From contig CAYYOI010000025.1 of NCBI GenBank assembly GCA_964473285.1, positions 1 through 22,021 of the forward strand: a stretch of DNA of 22,021 nucleotides. Direction: 5' to 3'. Below the pieces are notes generated by a model that searched no databases, had not been told where the DNA came from, and saw only the letters and a list, made by a program, of their open reading frames with translations. The DNA is from JBNJGT01 sp964473285 (GTDB lineage: Archaea > Nanobdellota > Nanobdellia > Woesearchaeales > JACJVW01). Below, one piece after another: positions 1 to 7,424 of the stretch (its first letter is position 1; every line of letters begins with the position of its first letter). A program made the translations under genes and the position numbers.

Positions 1-15
1 ATTTGCTAACTTTCC

Positions 16-44
16 TTAGGCTGGAAGCCTAAAGCAGATTTTTT
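16..44 (+). terminator. Hairpin plus T-run terminator upstream of leuA
   Basis: A perfect 7-bp stem (TTAGGCT / AGCCTAA, positions 16-22 and 26-32) with a 3-base loop is followed by six T residues at 39-44. This is the shape of an intrinsic terminator reading rightwards and probably ends transcription of a gene lying left of the window. Archaeal termination depends mainly on the T-run, so the hairpin may be secondary. No gene end can be assigned in bases 1-15. Confidence 0.55.
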
Positions 45-66
45 AGAAAAACTCAGCCAAATCAAA

Positions 67-99
67 AAATACTTAAAGATTAAACACCTATCTATTCTT
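67..99 (+). promoter_or_regulatory. Archaeal-type promoter of the leuA leader
   Basis: An A-rich BRE-like stretch (64-69) precedes a TATA-like ACTTAAAG centred near 75, which is 25 bases before the ATG at 100. Archaeal transcription starts about 25 bases downstream of the TATA centre, so the transcript would begin at or next to that ATG, giving a leaderless leader peptide. Confidence 0.5.
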
Positions 100-150
100 A
101 TGGCAGCAAGCAAGCAAACCCAGACTCTTCTTAACCTGCTGCTGCTCTAA
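100..150 (+). CDS. Leucine-rich leader peptide upstream of leuA
   Basis: A 16-codon ORF reads MAASKQTQTLLNLLLL and stops with TAA at 148-150. Six of the last seven codons, 127-147, are leucine codons (CTT CTT, then AAC, then CTG CTG CTG CTC). The next gene is 2-isopropylmalate synthase, the committed step of leucine synthesis. In bacteria, leu operons are attenuated by leader peptides with tandem leucine codons, and this has the same layout. The ORF lies where a leaderless transcript would begin. It is followed by a small hairpin and then the leuA Shine-Dalgarno site. No terminator T-run lies between the leader and leuA, so control, if real, is more likely translational than by termination. 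It could be chance, since CTG repeats arise easily, but position and partner gene argue against that. Confidence 0.5.
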   Translation: MAASKQTQTLLNLLLL

Positions 151-163
151 GCCCCGAAAGGGC
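151..163 (+). promoter_or_regulatory. Hairpin between leader stop and leuA ribosome site
   Basis: GCCC at 151-154 pairs with GGGC at 160-163 around the loop CGAAA. It begins immediately after the leader TAA and ends 12 bases before the AGGAGG at 176-181, so a ribosome at the end of the leader ORF would cover or melt it. A second possible pairing lies inside the leader ORF (GCAGCA at 103-108 with TGCTGC at 137-142 or 140-145), which leucine-codon stalling would also disrupt. Confidence 0.4.
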
Positions 164-189
164 CACTCAACTTCTAGGAGGACTAAAAA

Positions 190-1719
190 ATGGAGAACCT
201 ATTTTATGAACCCATACAGCTTTTGGACACAACGCTACGTGATGGACTGCAGGCATGCGAACTGAACCTGTTTCCGTACGAGCGACTGGAGATAGCAAAA
301 GATCTTGTGATCCTGGGAGTTGATACCATAGAAGCAGGCTTTGCCTCATCCTCTCCTGGTAACTTCAGGTCAGTCAACCTCATAGCACAGGAGCTGGGAA
401 AATACTCGACCATCTGCTCACTAGCACTCGCAGATCCTGAAGATATAGAGAAAGCAGCAAGAGCCATAGAACCGGCAGAGAAAAAGCGCATACACACATT
501 CATTGCCACAAGCGATATCCACATAGAGAAGAAACTGCGATCCACAAGAGAAAGAGTGATGAAAAAGGCAGTGAACGCGATAAAAAAAGCAAGGCAATAC
601 GTGGATGAGGTGCAGTTCAGTCTTGAGGATTATACAAGAACAGACCCGTCATTCGCACAGGAGATAGCACAGGCAGCAATCGATGCAGGAGCAAGAATCA
701 TCAACCTTCCAGACACTGTAGGCTATGCCCAGCCTGATGAATACGCGAATATGATACACCACACTATCGATGGATGTTCTCCTTGCATCTGGTCGGTCCA
801 CACCCACAACGATCTAGGCAATGCAACAGCAAATACCATAGCAGGTCTGAGAGCAGGCGCACGCCAGGCAGAAGTGACACTGAACAACATCGGAGAACGC
901 GCAGGTAATGCTGCTCTCGAGGAGATTGTCGCAAACCTCAGGACAAGAGATATAAAGTATGGAGATAAGATCCTCTACACTAACATTAATCCTTCCCATA
1001 TAACAGCTGCAAGCAAGAACCTGGAATACACCACAAGGATGCACGTCCAGCCAACAAAAGCGATTGTCGGAAAGAACGCCTTTGCCCACAGTTCAGGGAT
1101 ACACCAGGCAGGAATCCTGAACGATTCCATGACCTACGAGATAATGGACCCCTCTGACTATGGTGCAACAAGCAGGCTGGGTCACGGAGCCCAGTCAGGC
1201 AAGAACGGAGCAAGAGAGAGATACAAAAAGATTGGCATTGAACTGAGTGAAGATGAGCTTGCAGCTGCAAATGAGAACCTCAAGACCATTTGCGATGAAG
1301 TCCGCTACACAGATGACGCTGATTTCATCCATGCCCTCAACGGACAGGATGTCCCTGAAAGATACAGGCTGATCTCAGAGCATTCAATACCTGTAAAGGA
1401 GAACATAGGAAGCGTGATCAAGCTCCAGGTTGATGACACAGTCAGGACCAACTATGCCGAAGGAAACGGGCCGGTGGATGCAGCAGTCAATGCCATAAAA
1501 GGCATCATAAAAAAAGAATACATGATAAAGGATTTCACCATCGCTGCAGAAGGCAATGGCTCCAACTCATGTGGAAACGCACGTGCCATAGTAACAAAGA
1601 ATGGATGGGAGGTAATAGGTATTGGTGAGGACAATAGTATCGTAAGGAGCGGGATTGAAGCATATCTTCAGGGCTGCAACAGGCTTGACTTCATAGACTG
1701 CTACTTCAGCGAGCGATAG
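190..1719 (+). CDS. leuA: 2-isopropylmalate synthase
   Basis: Condenses acetyl-CoA with 2-oxoisovalerate to 2-isopropylmalate, the first committed step of leucine synthesis, in the cytoplasm. At 509 residues it has the usual full length. The N-terminal TIM barrel carries the signature LDTTLRDG (residues 12-19; D13 metal ligand and R17) and HTHNDLGNATAN (from 204; H204 and H206 metal ligands). A GERAGNA loop and SSGIHQ (accessory subdomain) follow. The C-terminal ~120 residues match the LeuA regulatory/dimer domain, with NGPVDAAVNAI and a later GIGEDNSIVRSGIEAYL stretch, so leucine feedback inhibition is expected. The regulatory domain and overall length favour LeuA over homocitrate or citramalate synthase, although specificity among these is not certain from sequence. 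The start is fixed by AGGAGG at 176-181, eight bases upstream, unlike the leaderless neighbours. A leucine-rich leader ORF precedes it. No other leu gene lies in the window. Confidence 0.9.
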   Translation: MENLFYEPIQLLDTTLRDGLQACELNLFPYERLEIAKDLVILGVDTIEAGFASSSPGNFRSVNLIAQELGKYSTICSLALADPEDIEKAARAIEPAEKKRIHTFIATSDIHIEKKLRSTRERVMKKAVNAIKKARQYVDEVQFSLEDYTRTDPSFAQEIAQAAIDAGARIINLPDTVGYAQPDEYANMIHHTIDGCSPCIWSVHTHNDLGNATANTIAGLRAGARQAEVTLNNIGERAGNAALEEIVANLRTRDIKYGDKILYTNINPSHITAASKNLEYTTRMHVQPTKAIVGKNAFAHSSGIHQAGILNDSMTYEIMDPSDYGATSRLGHGAQSGKNGARERYKKIGIELSEDELAAANENLKTICDEVRYTDDADFIHALNGQDVPERYRLISEHSIPVKENIGSVIKLQVDDTVRTNYAEGNGPVDAAVNAIKGIIKKEYMIKDFTIAAEGNGSNSCGNARAIVTKNGWEVIGIGEDNSIVRSGIEAYLQGCNRLDFIDCYFSER

Positions 1720-2371
1720 TCTTCTCAAGCAACTCCTTGCAGACAGAGATCTCAGATGCCAGATCAGTACCCAAAGGCATGGGACTCTCAATGACAAAAG
1801 GGACAGAAAGCCATTTCAACGGAAGTATGGCTTCCTCAAACCAGTCATACTTCCTGAAATCCTTTCCCTTATGCAGGTAACTGAAGTGAACAGCTGCTAT
1901 CCTGTCATAGAAGCGTTCCACATATTTTTTTATTTCATAAGGGCCCCATTGCACAGCATGACTCACATCAATGACAACCTTATGGTCTCCTGCGATTCTT
2001 TCAAACTGGTCTATGTCTATCTTCCACCTTGGAGAAAGATTTTCAACAGCCATCCCTTTTACTTTTCCATCAGGCATGTCAGTAGGATGACATACCACAT
2101 AACGTGCATCAAGCTTTTTGGCCCAGTGATCCAGGCGCTCTGCAACACCTTCCCTGCTCTCACCAAAACGGCTTAGCATCGGCGCATGTAACCCAACTCT
2201 ACCCTTGAGCCATGATACCTGGTGCTTATCAGGAGAAAAAGCAAAAAGTTCTTTGGTCCTTGCAAAAGTCAGTTCCACGCCATCTACAGGAAGTTTCATT
2301 ATGTGGTAAAGCACTTTAGCGGGGTCTTTTGAATCATTCCATTCGAATATGTTTCCGGATGAAAACCACAT
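1706..2371 (-). CDS. TIM-barrel sugar isomerase/AP endonuclease 2-like protein
   Basis: The ~221-residue product looks like a xylose-isomerase-like TIM barrel (the endonuclease IV / sugar-phosphate isomerase-epimerase superfamily). Strand-end motifs appear in order: GVELTF, GLHAPM, VVCHPTD, VENLSPRW, VIDVSHAV, AAVHFSYLHKGKDFRKYDW and FVIESPM. These supply the His, Glu and Asp residues that usually bind metal in this fold. The substrate is unknown, and it is shorter than endonuclease IV (~280), so a repair role is not assured. I chose the ATG at 2371 because the first barrel strand (WFSSGNIFEW) begins there; an upstream in-frame TTG at 2410 lies too close to the TATA element to be reached. It is convergent with leuA and overlaps its last 14 bases. 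It is divergent from the DUF2339 gene. Confidence 0.7.
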   Translation of the reverse strand: MWFSSGNIFEWNDSKDPAKVLYHIMKLPVDGVELTFARTKELFAFSPDKHQVSWLKGRVGLHAPMLSRFGESREGVAERLDHWAKKLDARYVVCHPTDMPDGKVKGMAVENLSPRWKIDIDQFERIAGDHKVVIDVSHAVQWGPYEIKKYVERFYDRIAAVHFSYLHKGKDFRKYDWFEEAILPLKWLSVPFVIESPMPLGTDLASEISVCKELLEKTIAR

Positions 2372-2413
2372 GCAATATATGAACCAGAACAAGTTAATAA
2401 AGCTATTCAAAAA

Positions 2414-2424
2414 GTTTATATAAC
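2414..2424. promoter_or_regulatory. Shared divergent TATA region
   Basis: TTTATATAA (2415-2423) is nearly palindromic. On the plus strand it lies 26 bases before the ATG at 2445, giving a leaderless DUF2339 transcript. On the minus strand the same element would place a start near 2393, ~22 bases before the ATG at 2371. One element may serve both genes, or each may have its own site that I cannot separate. Confidence 0.6.
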
Positions 2425-2444
2425 CTTAAAATAATTATATTTAA

Positions 2445-4088
2445 ATGGCTCTCAAAGACCGCCTTGATGAACATGAAAAAGAGATCAAGGATCTTCAAAA
2501 GAGGGTTGCTCTTTTAGAAGGAAAAGAGGATACATCCGAAGAGACTCCTACCACCACTAAAAAGACAATCGAAAAAAGACAGGAAGATACATGGAATTTT
2601 CCGCAGATATCATTATTCAAGGTGTTTGGTGGCATAGGCACTGTACTTATCCTGCTTGCCGCAGTATATTTCTACCAGTATGCAGTTGACCAGGGCTACA
2701 TAGGAATAACAGGCCGCATAGTGCTTGGCATTCTCATAGGACTAGGTTTCCTCTCAGGCGGCCTTTACATGAAGAATCAACTTTTCTCCCAGCTCCTTGA
2801 AGGAGTAGGCCTGGGACTCATATATTTCACGATATTTGCAACATACCATTTTGAGCATTACCGACAGGCACTAGGCATGACACTTACCTTAAACACTTTA
2901 TTGCTTCTGGTGGTGATGGTCTCAGGGATGATAATAGGCATGCGACAGGACACGAGATTCGTGGTATACATCTCCCTTCTGATGGGCTATGTCGCTGCAT
3001 TCCTTGCAGGCATAGAAGGAGAGACTCTCCAGATACTATTCTTTGTCCTCATAATAAATCTTGTTGTCCTTTTGATAGCAAAACTCAAGGAATGGTATAT
3101 CGGGATTCCAGCACAGGTCTTATCATACATAGCTTTCCTCACATGGTATATCCATGGGACATACAGTCCAGAAGGCATCATAAGCCAGACCAGTTATCCT
3201 GTCCTTATAACCTTCTTTTTCCTGTTTGTTTTTTTCGGGATCTTCACATTGCTCTCTTTCATCCAGGCATCAGCAAACAAGGAAGAGGAATGCATAGCAA
3301 TCTCTATCATAAACGGGATAGCCATTGTTTCCTTTGGCCTTGGTCTTATCATCCAGTATTATCCTGATTTCAATGGACTTTACATGATGGCTTGCGCTGC
3401 AATACTCCTGTGCATAGGTGCATTATCCAAGCGCTTTGATTTCAGGCACATATTTGATATCCATTTTCTCATGAGCATAATCACTATTGCAATCGCTATC
3501 CCTGTACAATTTGACAAATCGATCGTGACTGTCCTTTGGGTTGCAATGGCACTTGGCCTTGCCTATGGTGGCATCCTGATCAAGCATGAAAGACTTTTTT
3601 ACACAGGATACATAGGATACATAATCCCTTACCTGCGAGGTTTCTACGATCTCCAGATTGACGGTTTTGAAAGATTCCTCTCCCTCTCTACAGTGATAAT
3701 CGGCCTCATCATCCTCACTCGCATGCGCGACGAAAAAGTGCTGGGAAAGGTATACTCCATTGCAGGGCTCTTCCTTTTTGTGATTTGGATGATGGTAGAG
3801 ATACTCTACCTCAACATCGAAAGTGACCTGCAAAGCCTGCTTATCTCTGTTGTTTGGGCACTCACAGCCATAGGAACAATAACCTATGGGGTCTCACTGC
3901 ATGAAAAAAGCTACAACTGGGCAGGGATATTACTTTTTGGGATAGTTGTACTCAAAGTGCTTCTCATTGATATCTCAATGCTCTCAAACATTGTAAGGGT
4001 CATGGTCCTATTCCTTGTGGGAATTCTTGCTCTTGCAGGAGCATTTGTCTTCGTCAGGAACAAAGAAAAGATTAAGGGGTTCTTATGA
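2445..4088 (+). CDS. DUF2339 multi-pass membrane protein
   Basis: The 547-residue product matches DUF2339, a polytopic membrane family of unknown function. The N-terminal ~30 residues are a charged heptad-type coiled coil (DRLDEHEKEIKDLQKRVALL), followed by a polar Thr/Lys/Glu-rich linker to ~residue 50. From ~60 on there is a near-continuous series of hydrophobic helices, about fifteen or more. The family pattern of a G-rich first helix, then YAVDQGYIG, a GRI/GILIGL stretch and a LLEGVGLGLIYFTIFATYHF segment is clear. The C-terminus is short and basic. The gene is leaderless from the TATA at 2415. Its TGA overlaps the ATG of the next gene (ATGA at 4085-4088), so the two are translationally coupled and possibly work together at the cell envelope. 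Confidence 0.8.
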   Translation: MALKDRLDEHEKEIKDLQKRVALLEGKEDTSEETPTTTKKTIEKRQEDTWNFPQISLFKVFGGIGTVLILLAAVYFYQYAVDQGYIGITGRIVLGILIGLGFLSGGLYMKNQLFSQLLEGVGLGLIYFTIFATYHFEHYRQALGMTLTLNTLLLLVVMVSGMIIGMRQDTRFVVYISLLMGYVAAFLAGIEGETLQILFFVLIINLVVLLIAKLKEWYIGIPAQVLSYIAFLTWYIHGTYSPEGIISQTSYPVLITFFFLFVFFGIFTLLSFIQASANKEEECIAISIINGIAIVSFGLGLIIQYYPDFNGLYMMACAAILLCIGALSKRFDFRHIFDIHFLMSIITIAIAIPVQFDKSIVTVLWVAMALGLAYGGILIKHERLFYTGYIGYIIPYLRGFYDLQIDGFERFLSLSTVIIGLIILTRMRDEKVLGKVYSIAGLFLFVIWMMVEILYLNIESDLQSLLISVVWALTAIGTITYGVSLHEKSYNWAGILLFGIVVLKVLLIDISMLSNIVRVMVLFLVGILALAGAFVFVRNKEKIKGFL

Positions 4089-4942
4089 AAAGACTGTTAT
4101 TGCTCTTATTGCTCCCCCTGGTTTTTGCAACAGATGACTTCAAGTATTATCGCACTGTTGACACCACTGGCATAAATGAACCAGTATGGGTTGATCTGGG
4201 TTCAGTTCTTGATTACAGCGAAAGCAAAGGACAAGACATCCTTGTCATGGGCTCAACTGAACTCCCTTACCATTATGAAGAATCAACCAACCAGGTACAG
4301 GTCGCAGTCAAAGAGATTCAGGCAAGCTCTACTCAGCCACACGACAGGGGAACTACTTTTGGCCCGGAAAACATGCTTGACGGTGCACCTACCTACTACC
4401 AGAATGAGTTTGCAACCGACCATAACCGGACAATCGTGCGGTTGTCAATCGAACCAGACCGTCTCAATTCAATCAGTTTTGATTATAGGACTCCACCTGA
4501 AGAAGTGACAGTATATGCCCGAATAGATGGCGAAATGCGTAAAGTAAACACAGGACTAAGAAGCATATCCCTTAATGATATAAGAACAAATGAGCTTGAG
4601 ATTGAATTCATCCATTCAGGAAAGATACAGGTGACTGAACTTGACCTCTACGGGCAAAGTGACGCCCGTATCCTGTTTCAGCCTGATTCAGACACCATAA
4701 AGATTTACTACGGCCAGGCACACTACACAAGGCCTGATTATGACACGAGCAGCCTGGAATCAACTGCAAGCACGCCAGTCCTATCGTACGGACAACACCA
4801 GACAAACCCAGATTATTCCGGAAGTTCTGACATCAACGACAATTGCCCGGGAATAGACAATCCAACTCAACAGGACAGTGATAATGACGGAGTTGGCGAT
4901 GCATGCGACAATTGCCCATACACAAGCAACCCTGACCAATAG
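4085..4942 (+). CDS. Surface protein with thrombospondin-3 repeats, 5' part (interrupted)
   Basis: This is the first 285 codons of a gene whose frame stays open to 5611 apart from one TAG at 4940-4942. The product starts with a signal peptide (MKRLLLLLLLPLVFA). Residues ~95-205 look like a discoidin/F5-8C-type beta sandwich (ASSTQ...FGPENMLDG near the start, ITELDLYG-like end), often a carbohydrate-binding fold. After a Ser/Thr/Tyr-rich linker, thrombospondin type 3 calcium-binding repeats begin (DNCPGIDNPTQQ, then DSDNDGVGDACDNCP). The intact protein would be exported, calcium-loaded and membrane-anchored. The start overlaps the stop of the DUF2339 gene. The discoidin assignment is a fold-level guess. 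Signal peptide and TSP3 repeats are clear. Confidence 0.75.
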   Translation: MKRLLLLLLLPLVFATDDFKYYRTVDTTGINEPVWVDLGSVLDYSESKGQDILVMGSTELPYHYEESTNQVQVAVKEIQASSTQPHDRGTTFGPENMLDGAPTYYQNEFATDHNRTIVRLSIEPDRLNSISFDYRTPPEEVTVYARIDGEMRKVNTGLRSISLNDIRTNELEIEFIHSGKIQVTELDLYGQSDARILFQPDSDTIKIYYGQAHYTRPDYDTSSLESTASTPVLSYGQHQTNPDYSGSSDINDNCPGIDNPTQQDSDNDGVGDACDNCPYTSNPDQ

Positions 4943-5011
4943 GACAGTGATAATGACGGGATTGGTGATGTATGCGACAATTGCCCATATACAAGCAACC
5001 CTGACCAGCTT
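4874..5011 (+). repeat. 69-bp tandem duplication within TSP3 repeats
   Basis: The segments starting at 4874 and 4943 are nearly identical over 69 bases (23 codons), much closer to each other than to the other TSP3 units, so this is a recent duplication. The first copy is preceded by CAA CAG GAC and the second by CAA TAG GAC, which locates the nonsense change. Confidence 0.7.
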
Positions 5012-5611
5012 GACAAGGACCTTGACGGGATCGGTTTTGTATGTGATGACGACGATGGAGATGGTGTGCTGAATCCTGATGACAACTGTATCGCCTACAA
5101 CCCTGACCAGCAGGATGTTGACCGTGACGGGGTTGGTGACCTGTGTGAAGATGACGACCAGGATGGTATCATGAACTTCAAGGACAACTGTCCAGAAACA
5201 CCGAATCCAGATCAAAAAGACACAGATGATGATGGAGTAGGAGATGCATGTGACAACTGCCCTACTGCATATAATCCCCAGCAAAGAGACACAAATGATG
5301 ATGGGATTGGGAATGAATGCAAGGATTCTGATGACGACGGCATATTTGATCCCGAAGACAACTGTCCAAAAACACACAACCCTGACCAGGTTGACTGGGA
5401 CAACGACGGGATTGGTGATGCATGCGACAACTGCCCTGAGATAAAGAATCCTGCTCAAAAAGACACCGACAGGGATGGGATAGGTGATGCATGCGATGAA
5501 GAAGAATCCCGTCTGCTTGAAAACCCCATGATCGTCTGGTCTGTGATGATAATAAGCGCAATAATCATCCTTGCACTTGCCTTCTCACTCAAAAAAAACG
5601 CCAAAAATTAA
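4943..5611 (+). pseudogene. Thrombospondin-3 repeat surface protein, 3' part after in-frame TAG
   Basis: It continues in the same frame as the gene at 4085 directly after the TAG. About seven more Asp-rich calcium-binding units follow (DxDxDGIGDxCD alternating with DNCPxxxNPDQ). The gene ends with a hydrophobic helix (VWSVMIISAIIILALAF) and a basic tail KKNAKN, a C-terminal membrane anchor. A GTG at 5066 could restart translation but would give a product without a signal peptide, so an independent gene is unlikely. The gene is best read as one 508-codon surface protein broken by a single nonsense change, a read error, or readthrough. Confidence 0.65.
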
Positions 5612-5615
5612 AAAA

Positions 5616-5646
5616 GTTTATAAAGCAATTTTTCTAGAAATTATCC
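5616..5646 (+). promoter_or_regulatory. Leaderless promoter of the Kef antiporter
   Basis: TTTATAAA at 5617-5624 is centred 26 bases before the ATG at 5647. No Shine-Dalgarno site lies between. The promoter starts only 5 bases after the surface-protein stop codon. Confidence 0.6.
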
Positions 5647-7359
5647 ATGAACCCTGAGATCTTCACAGAATTATCAGTCCTTCTGGTCATAACAGTCATT
5701 GTTACAGGAATCATTCGCCTTTTCAGACAACCTACAATAATAGGTTATATACTAAGCGGCATAGTCGCCGGCCCCTTTGTCCTGAATCTCATAGACTCAA
5801 CAGATACCCTTGCAACATTCTCCCAGTTAGGCATCGCACTCCTGCTTTTCCTGGTAGGACTCAACCTTAACCCCCGCATAATAAAAGATGTCGGATCTGT
5901 AGCACTAATAACAGGTATAGGCCAGGTATTATTCACCACATCCATTGGCTACCTTATCCTGATAGGGCTTGGCTTTGACATAGTAACATCCCTTTATATG
6001 GCAATAGGGCTTGCTTTCTCAAGCACCATAGTCATAATGAAACTCCTCTCTGACAAGAAAGACACAGAAAGCCTCTATGGCCGCATATCCATCGGTTTTC
6101 TTATAATCCAGGATTTCATTGCAATACTCATCCTTCTCATAATCTCCTCCATCAACAGCGGCGTAGCTCTTGCCTCCTTTGCTGTAGAGACTGTCTTAAA
6201 AGGTATTGGCGCAATGCTTATCCTATTCATAATAACCATGTACGTTCTTCCTCCTCTGACCAAAGTCATTGCACGTTCTCAGGAATTCCTCCTACTGTTT
6301 TCCCTTACCTGGTGTTTTGCCATCTCATCTGTATTCCATCAACTCAATTTTTCCATAGAAGCAGGTGCCCTGCTTGCAGGTATTACTCTCTCACTCTCCC
6401 CTTATCACATAGAGATATCTTCACGTCTCAAACCCATCCGGGACTTCTTCCTTACCCTCTTTTTCATAATGCTTGGCTCCCAGATGGTATTTGGAAACAT
6501 GCTCGCAAACCTGGGAATAATACTACTCCTGTCCTTATTCGTCCTGATAGGTAATCCCTTGATTGTCATGACTCTTATGGGACTTTTAGGTTACACCAAA
6601 CGTAACAGTTTTCTGGCAGGACTGACTGTGGCACAGATAAGCGAGTTCTCATTCATCGTCATAACAATGGGTGTCTCTGCAGGCCACATAAGTTCTCAGG
6701 CCCTGTCAATAGTAACAACCATCGGACTGATAACATTTGCAGGCTCAACTTACCTCATCCAGTACTCACACAAGATATACCCTCGCATTGCAAACTACCT
6801 CTCCATATTCGAGCGTTCCGGAAAAAAGCATGATGAGCACAAACATCACAAGGAAGAATCCCATGACATAATACTATTTGGGTACAACCGCATAGGTTTT
6901 GACATACTTGAATCCCTCAAGAAAATCAAGAAAAAATTCCTCATCATAGATTATGACCCTGATATAATAAACAAGCTTTCCAAAGAAGGCTATGACTGCC
7001 GCTATGGCGATGCAAATGATTCAGAACTTCTGGACGAACTAAACATCTCCAAGGCAAAGATGATAATATCCACGATACCAATAATCGATACCAATCTTCT
7101 AATAATAAAAAAAGTTACACAGATAAACAAGAAAGCAATAATTGCTGTAGTCTCACACCAGATAGACGAAGCTGTGCGCCTCTATGATGAAGGAGCAACC
7201 TATGTAATCATGCCACATTTCTTAGGTGGTAAGCACTTCTCTACAATGATTGAGAATAACAAGCTCAGCACCAACAACTTCCTAAAAGAAAAGATCGCCC
7301 ACCTTGAACACATAGAAAGCAGGAAAAAGGTTGGCCACGAGCACCCGAAACATCACTGA
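5647..7359 (+). CDS. Kef-type cation:proton antiporter with TrkA-N domain
   Basis: Exchanges K+ or Na+ for protons across the cell membrane (CPA2 family). The 570 residues divide into about twelve hydrophobic helices (~8-375) and a cytosolic Rossmann RCK/TrkA-N domain (~406-520). Visible family marks are RQPTIIGYILSGIVAGP (27-43), ALLLFLVGLNL (64-74), the SSTIVIMKLL segment (125-134) and IIQDF (153-157), whose D156 is the usual ion-binding acidic residue. In the RCK domain GYNRIG (412-417) takes the place of GxGxxG, and D435 ends the second strand, suggesting NAD(H)-type nucleotide control. Two His-rich stretches (HDEHKHHKEESH at 395-406 and GHEHPKHH at the C-terminus) could bind divalent metal. 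It lacks a full TrkA-C domain. Transcription is from its own leaderless promoter. Confidence 0.88.
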   Translation: MNPEIFTELSVLLVITVIVTGIIRLFRQPTIIGYILSGIVAGPFVLNLIDSTDTLATFSQLGIALLLFLVGLNLNPRIIKDVGSVALITGIGQVLFTTSIGYLILIGLGFDIVTSLYMAIGLAFSSTIVIMKLLSDKKDTESLYGRISIGFLIIQDFIAILILLIISSINSGVALASFAVETVLKGIGAMLILFIITMYVLPPLTKVIARSQEFLLLFSLTWCFAISSVFHQLNFSIEAGALLAGITLSLSPYHIEISSRLKPIRDFFLTLFFIMLGSQMVFGNMLANLGIILLLSLFVLIGNPLIVMTLMGLLGYTKRNSFLAGLTVAQISEFSFIVITMGVSAGHISSQALSIVTTIGLITFAGSTYLIQYSHKIYPRIANYLSIFERSGKKHDEHKHHKEESHDIILFGYNRIGFDILESLKKIKKKFLIIDYDPDIINKLSKEGYDCRYGDANDSELLDELNISKAKMIISTIPIIDTNLLIIKKVTQINKKAIIAVVSHQIDEAVRLYDEGATYVIMPHFLGGKHFSTMIENNKLSTNNFLKEKIAHLEHIESRKKVGHEHPKHH

Positions 7360-7388
7360 ACCTTTGAATTCTGGAAAAAGGAAGAAAA

Positions 7389-7424
7389 TATTTTTATCAT
7401 AGGTTATGAACCTGATTTATGCTA
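7389..7424. terminator. Possible bidirectional terminator between convergent genes
   Basis: The only gap between the convergent antiporter gene and the minus-strand cluster is 65 bases. It holds a T-run (TATTTTTAT, 7389-7397) and an inverted repeat AGGTT/AACCT (7401-7405, 7409-7413). Archaeal terminators rely on T-runs. The assignment is weak. Confidence 0.3.

Noticed and set aside
1871..2176. 101-codon plus-strand open frame opposite the TIM-barrel gene
   Set aside because: It is antisense to conserved barrel motifs and shows no protein-family features.
1706..2410. TIM-barrel gene starting at the TTG at 2410
   Set aside because: The extra residues are not part of the barrel, and the start lies only a few bases from the TATA element, so the transcript would begin downstream of it.
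3423..3833. 136-codon minus-strand open frame opposite the DUF2339 gene
   Set aside because: It lies wholly inside a clear membrane-protein gene, with no start signals of its own and no recognisable domain.
4940..4942. TAG read as pyrrolysine
   Set aside because: The duplicate unit has CAG (Gln) at the same place, leuA and the translocase gene also end with TAG, and no pyrrolysine machinery is in the window.
4781..5458. Long open minus-strand frame (225 codons) across the TSP3 repeats, rich in Val and Ile
   Set aside because: It is the antisense shadow of the GAC/GAT-rich repeats. It has no promoter or ribosome site and its repeats mirror the plus-strand units.
4874..5500. Regular repeats that could suggest a CRISPR array
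   Set aside because: The repeats are in-frame codons of calcium-binding units with no unique spacers of constant length.
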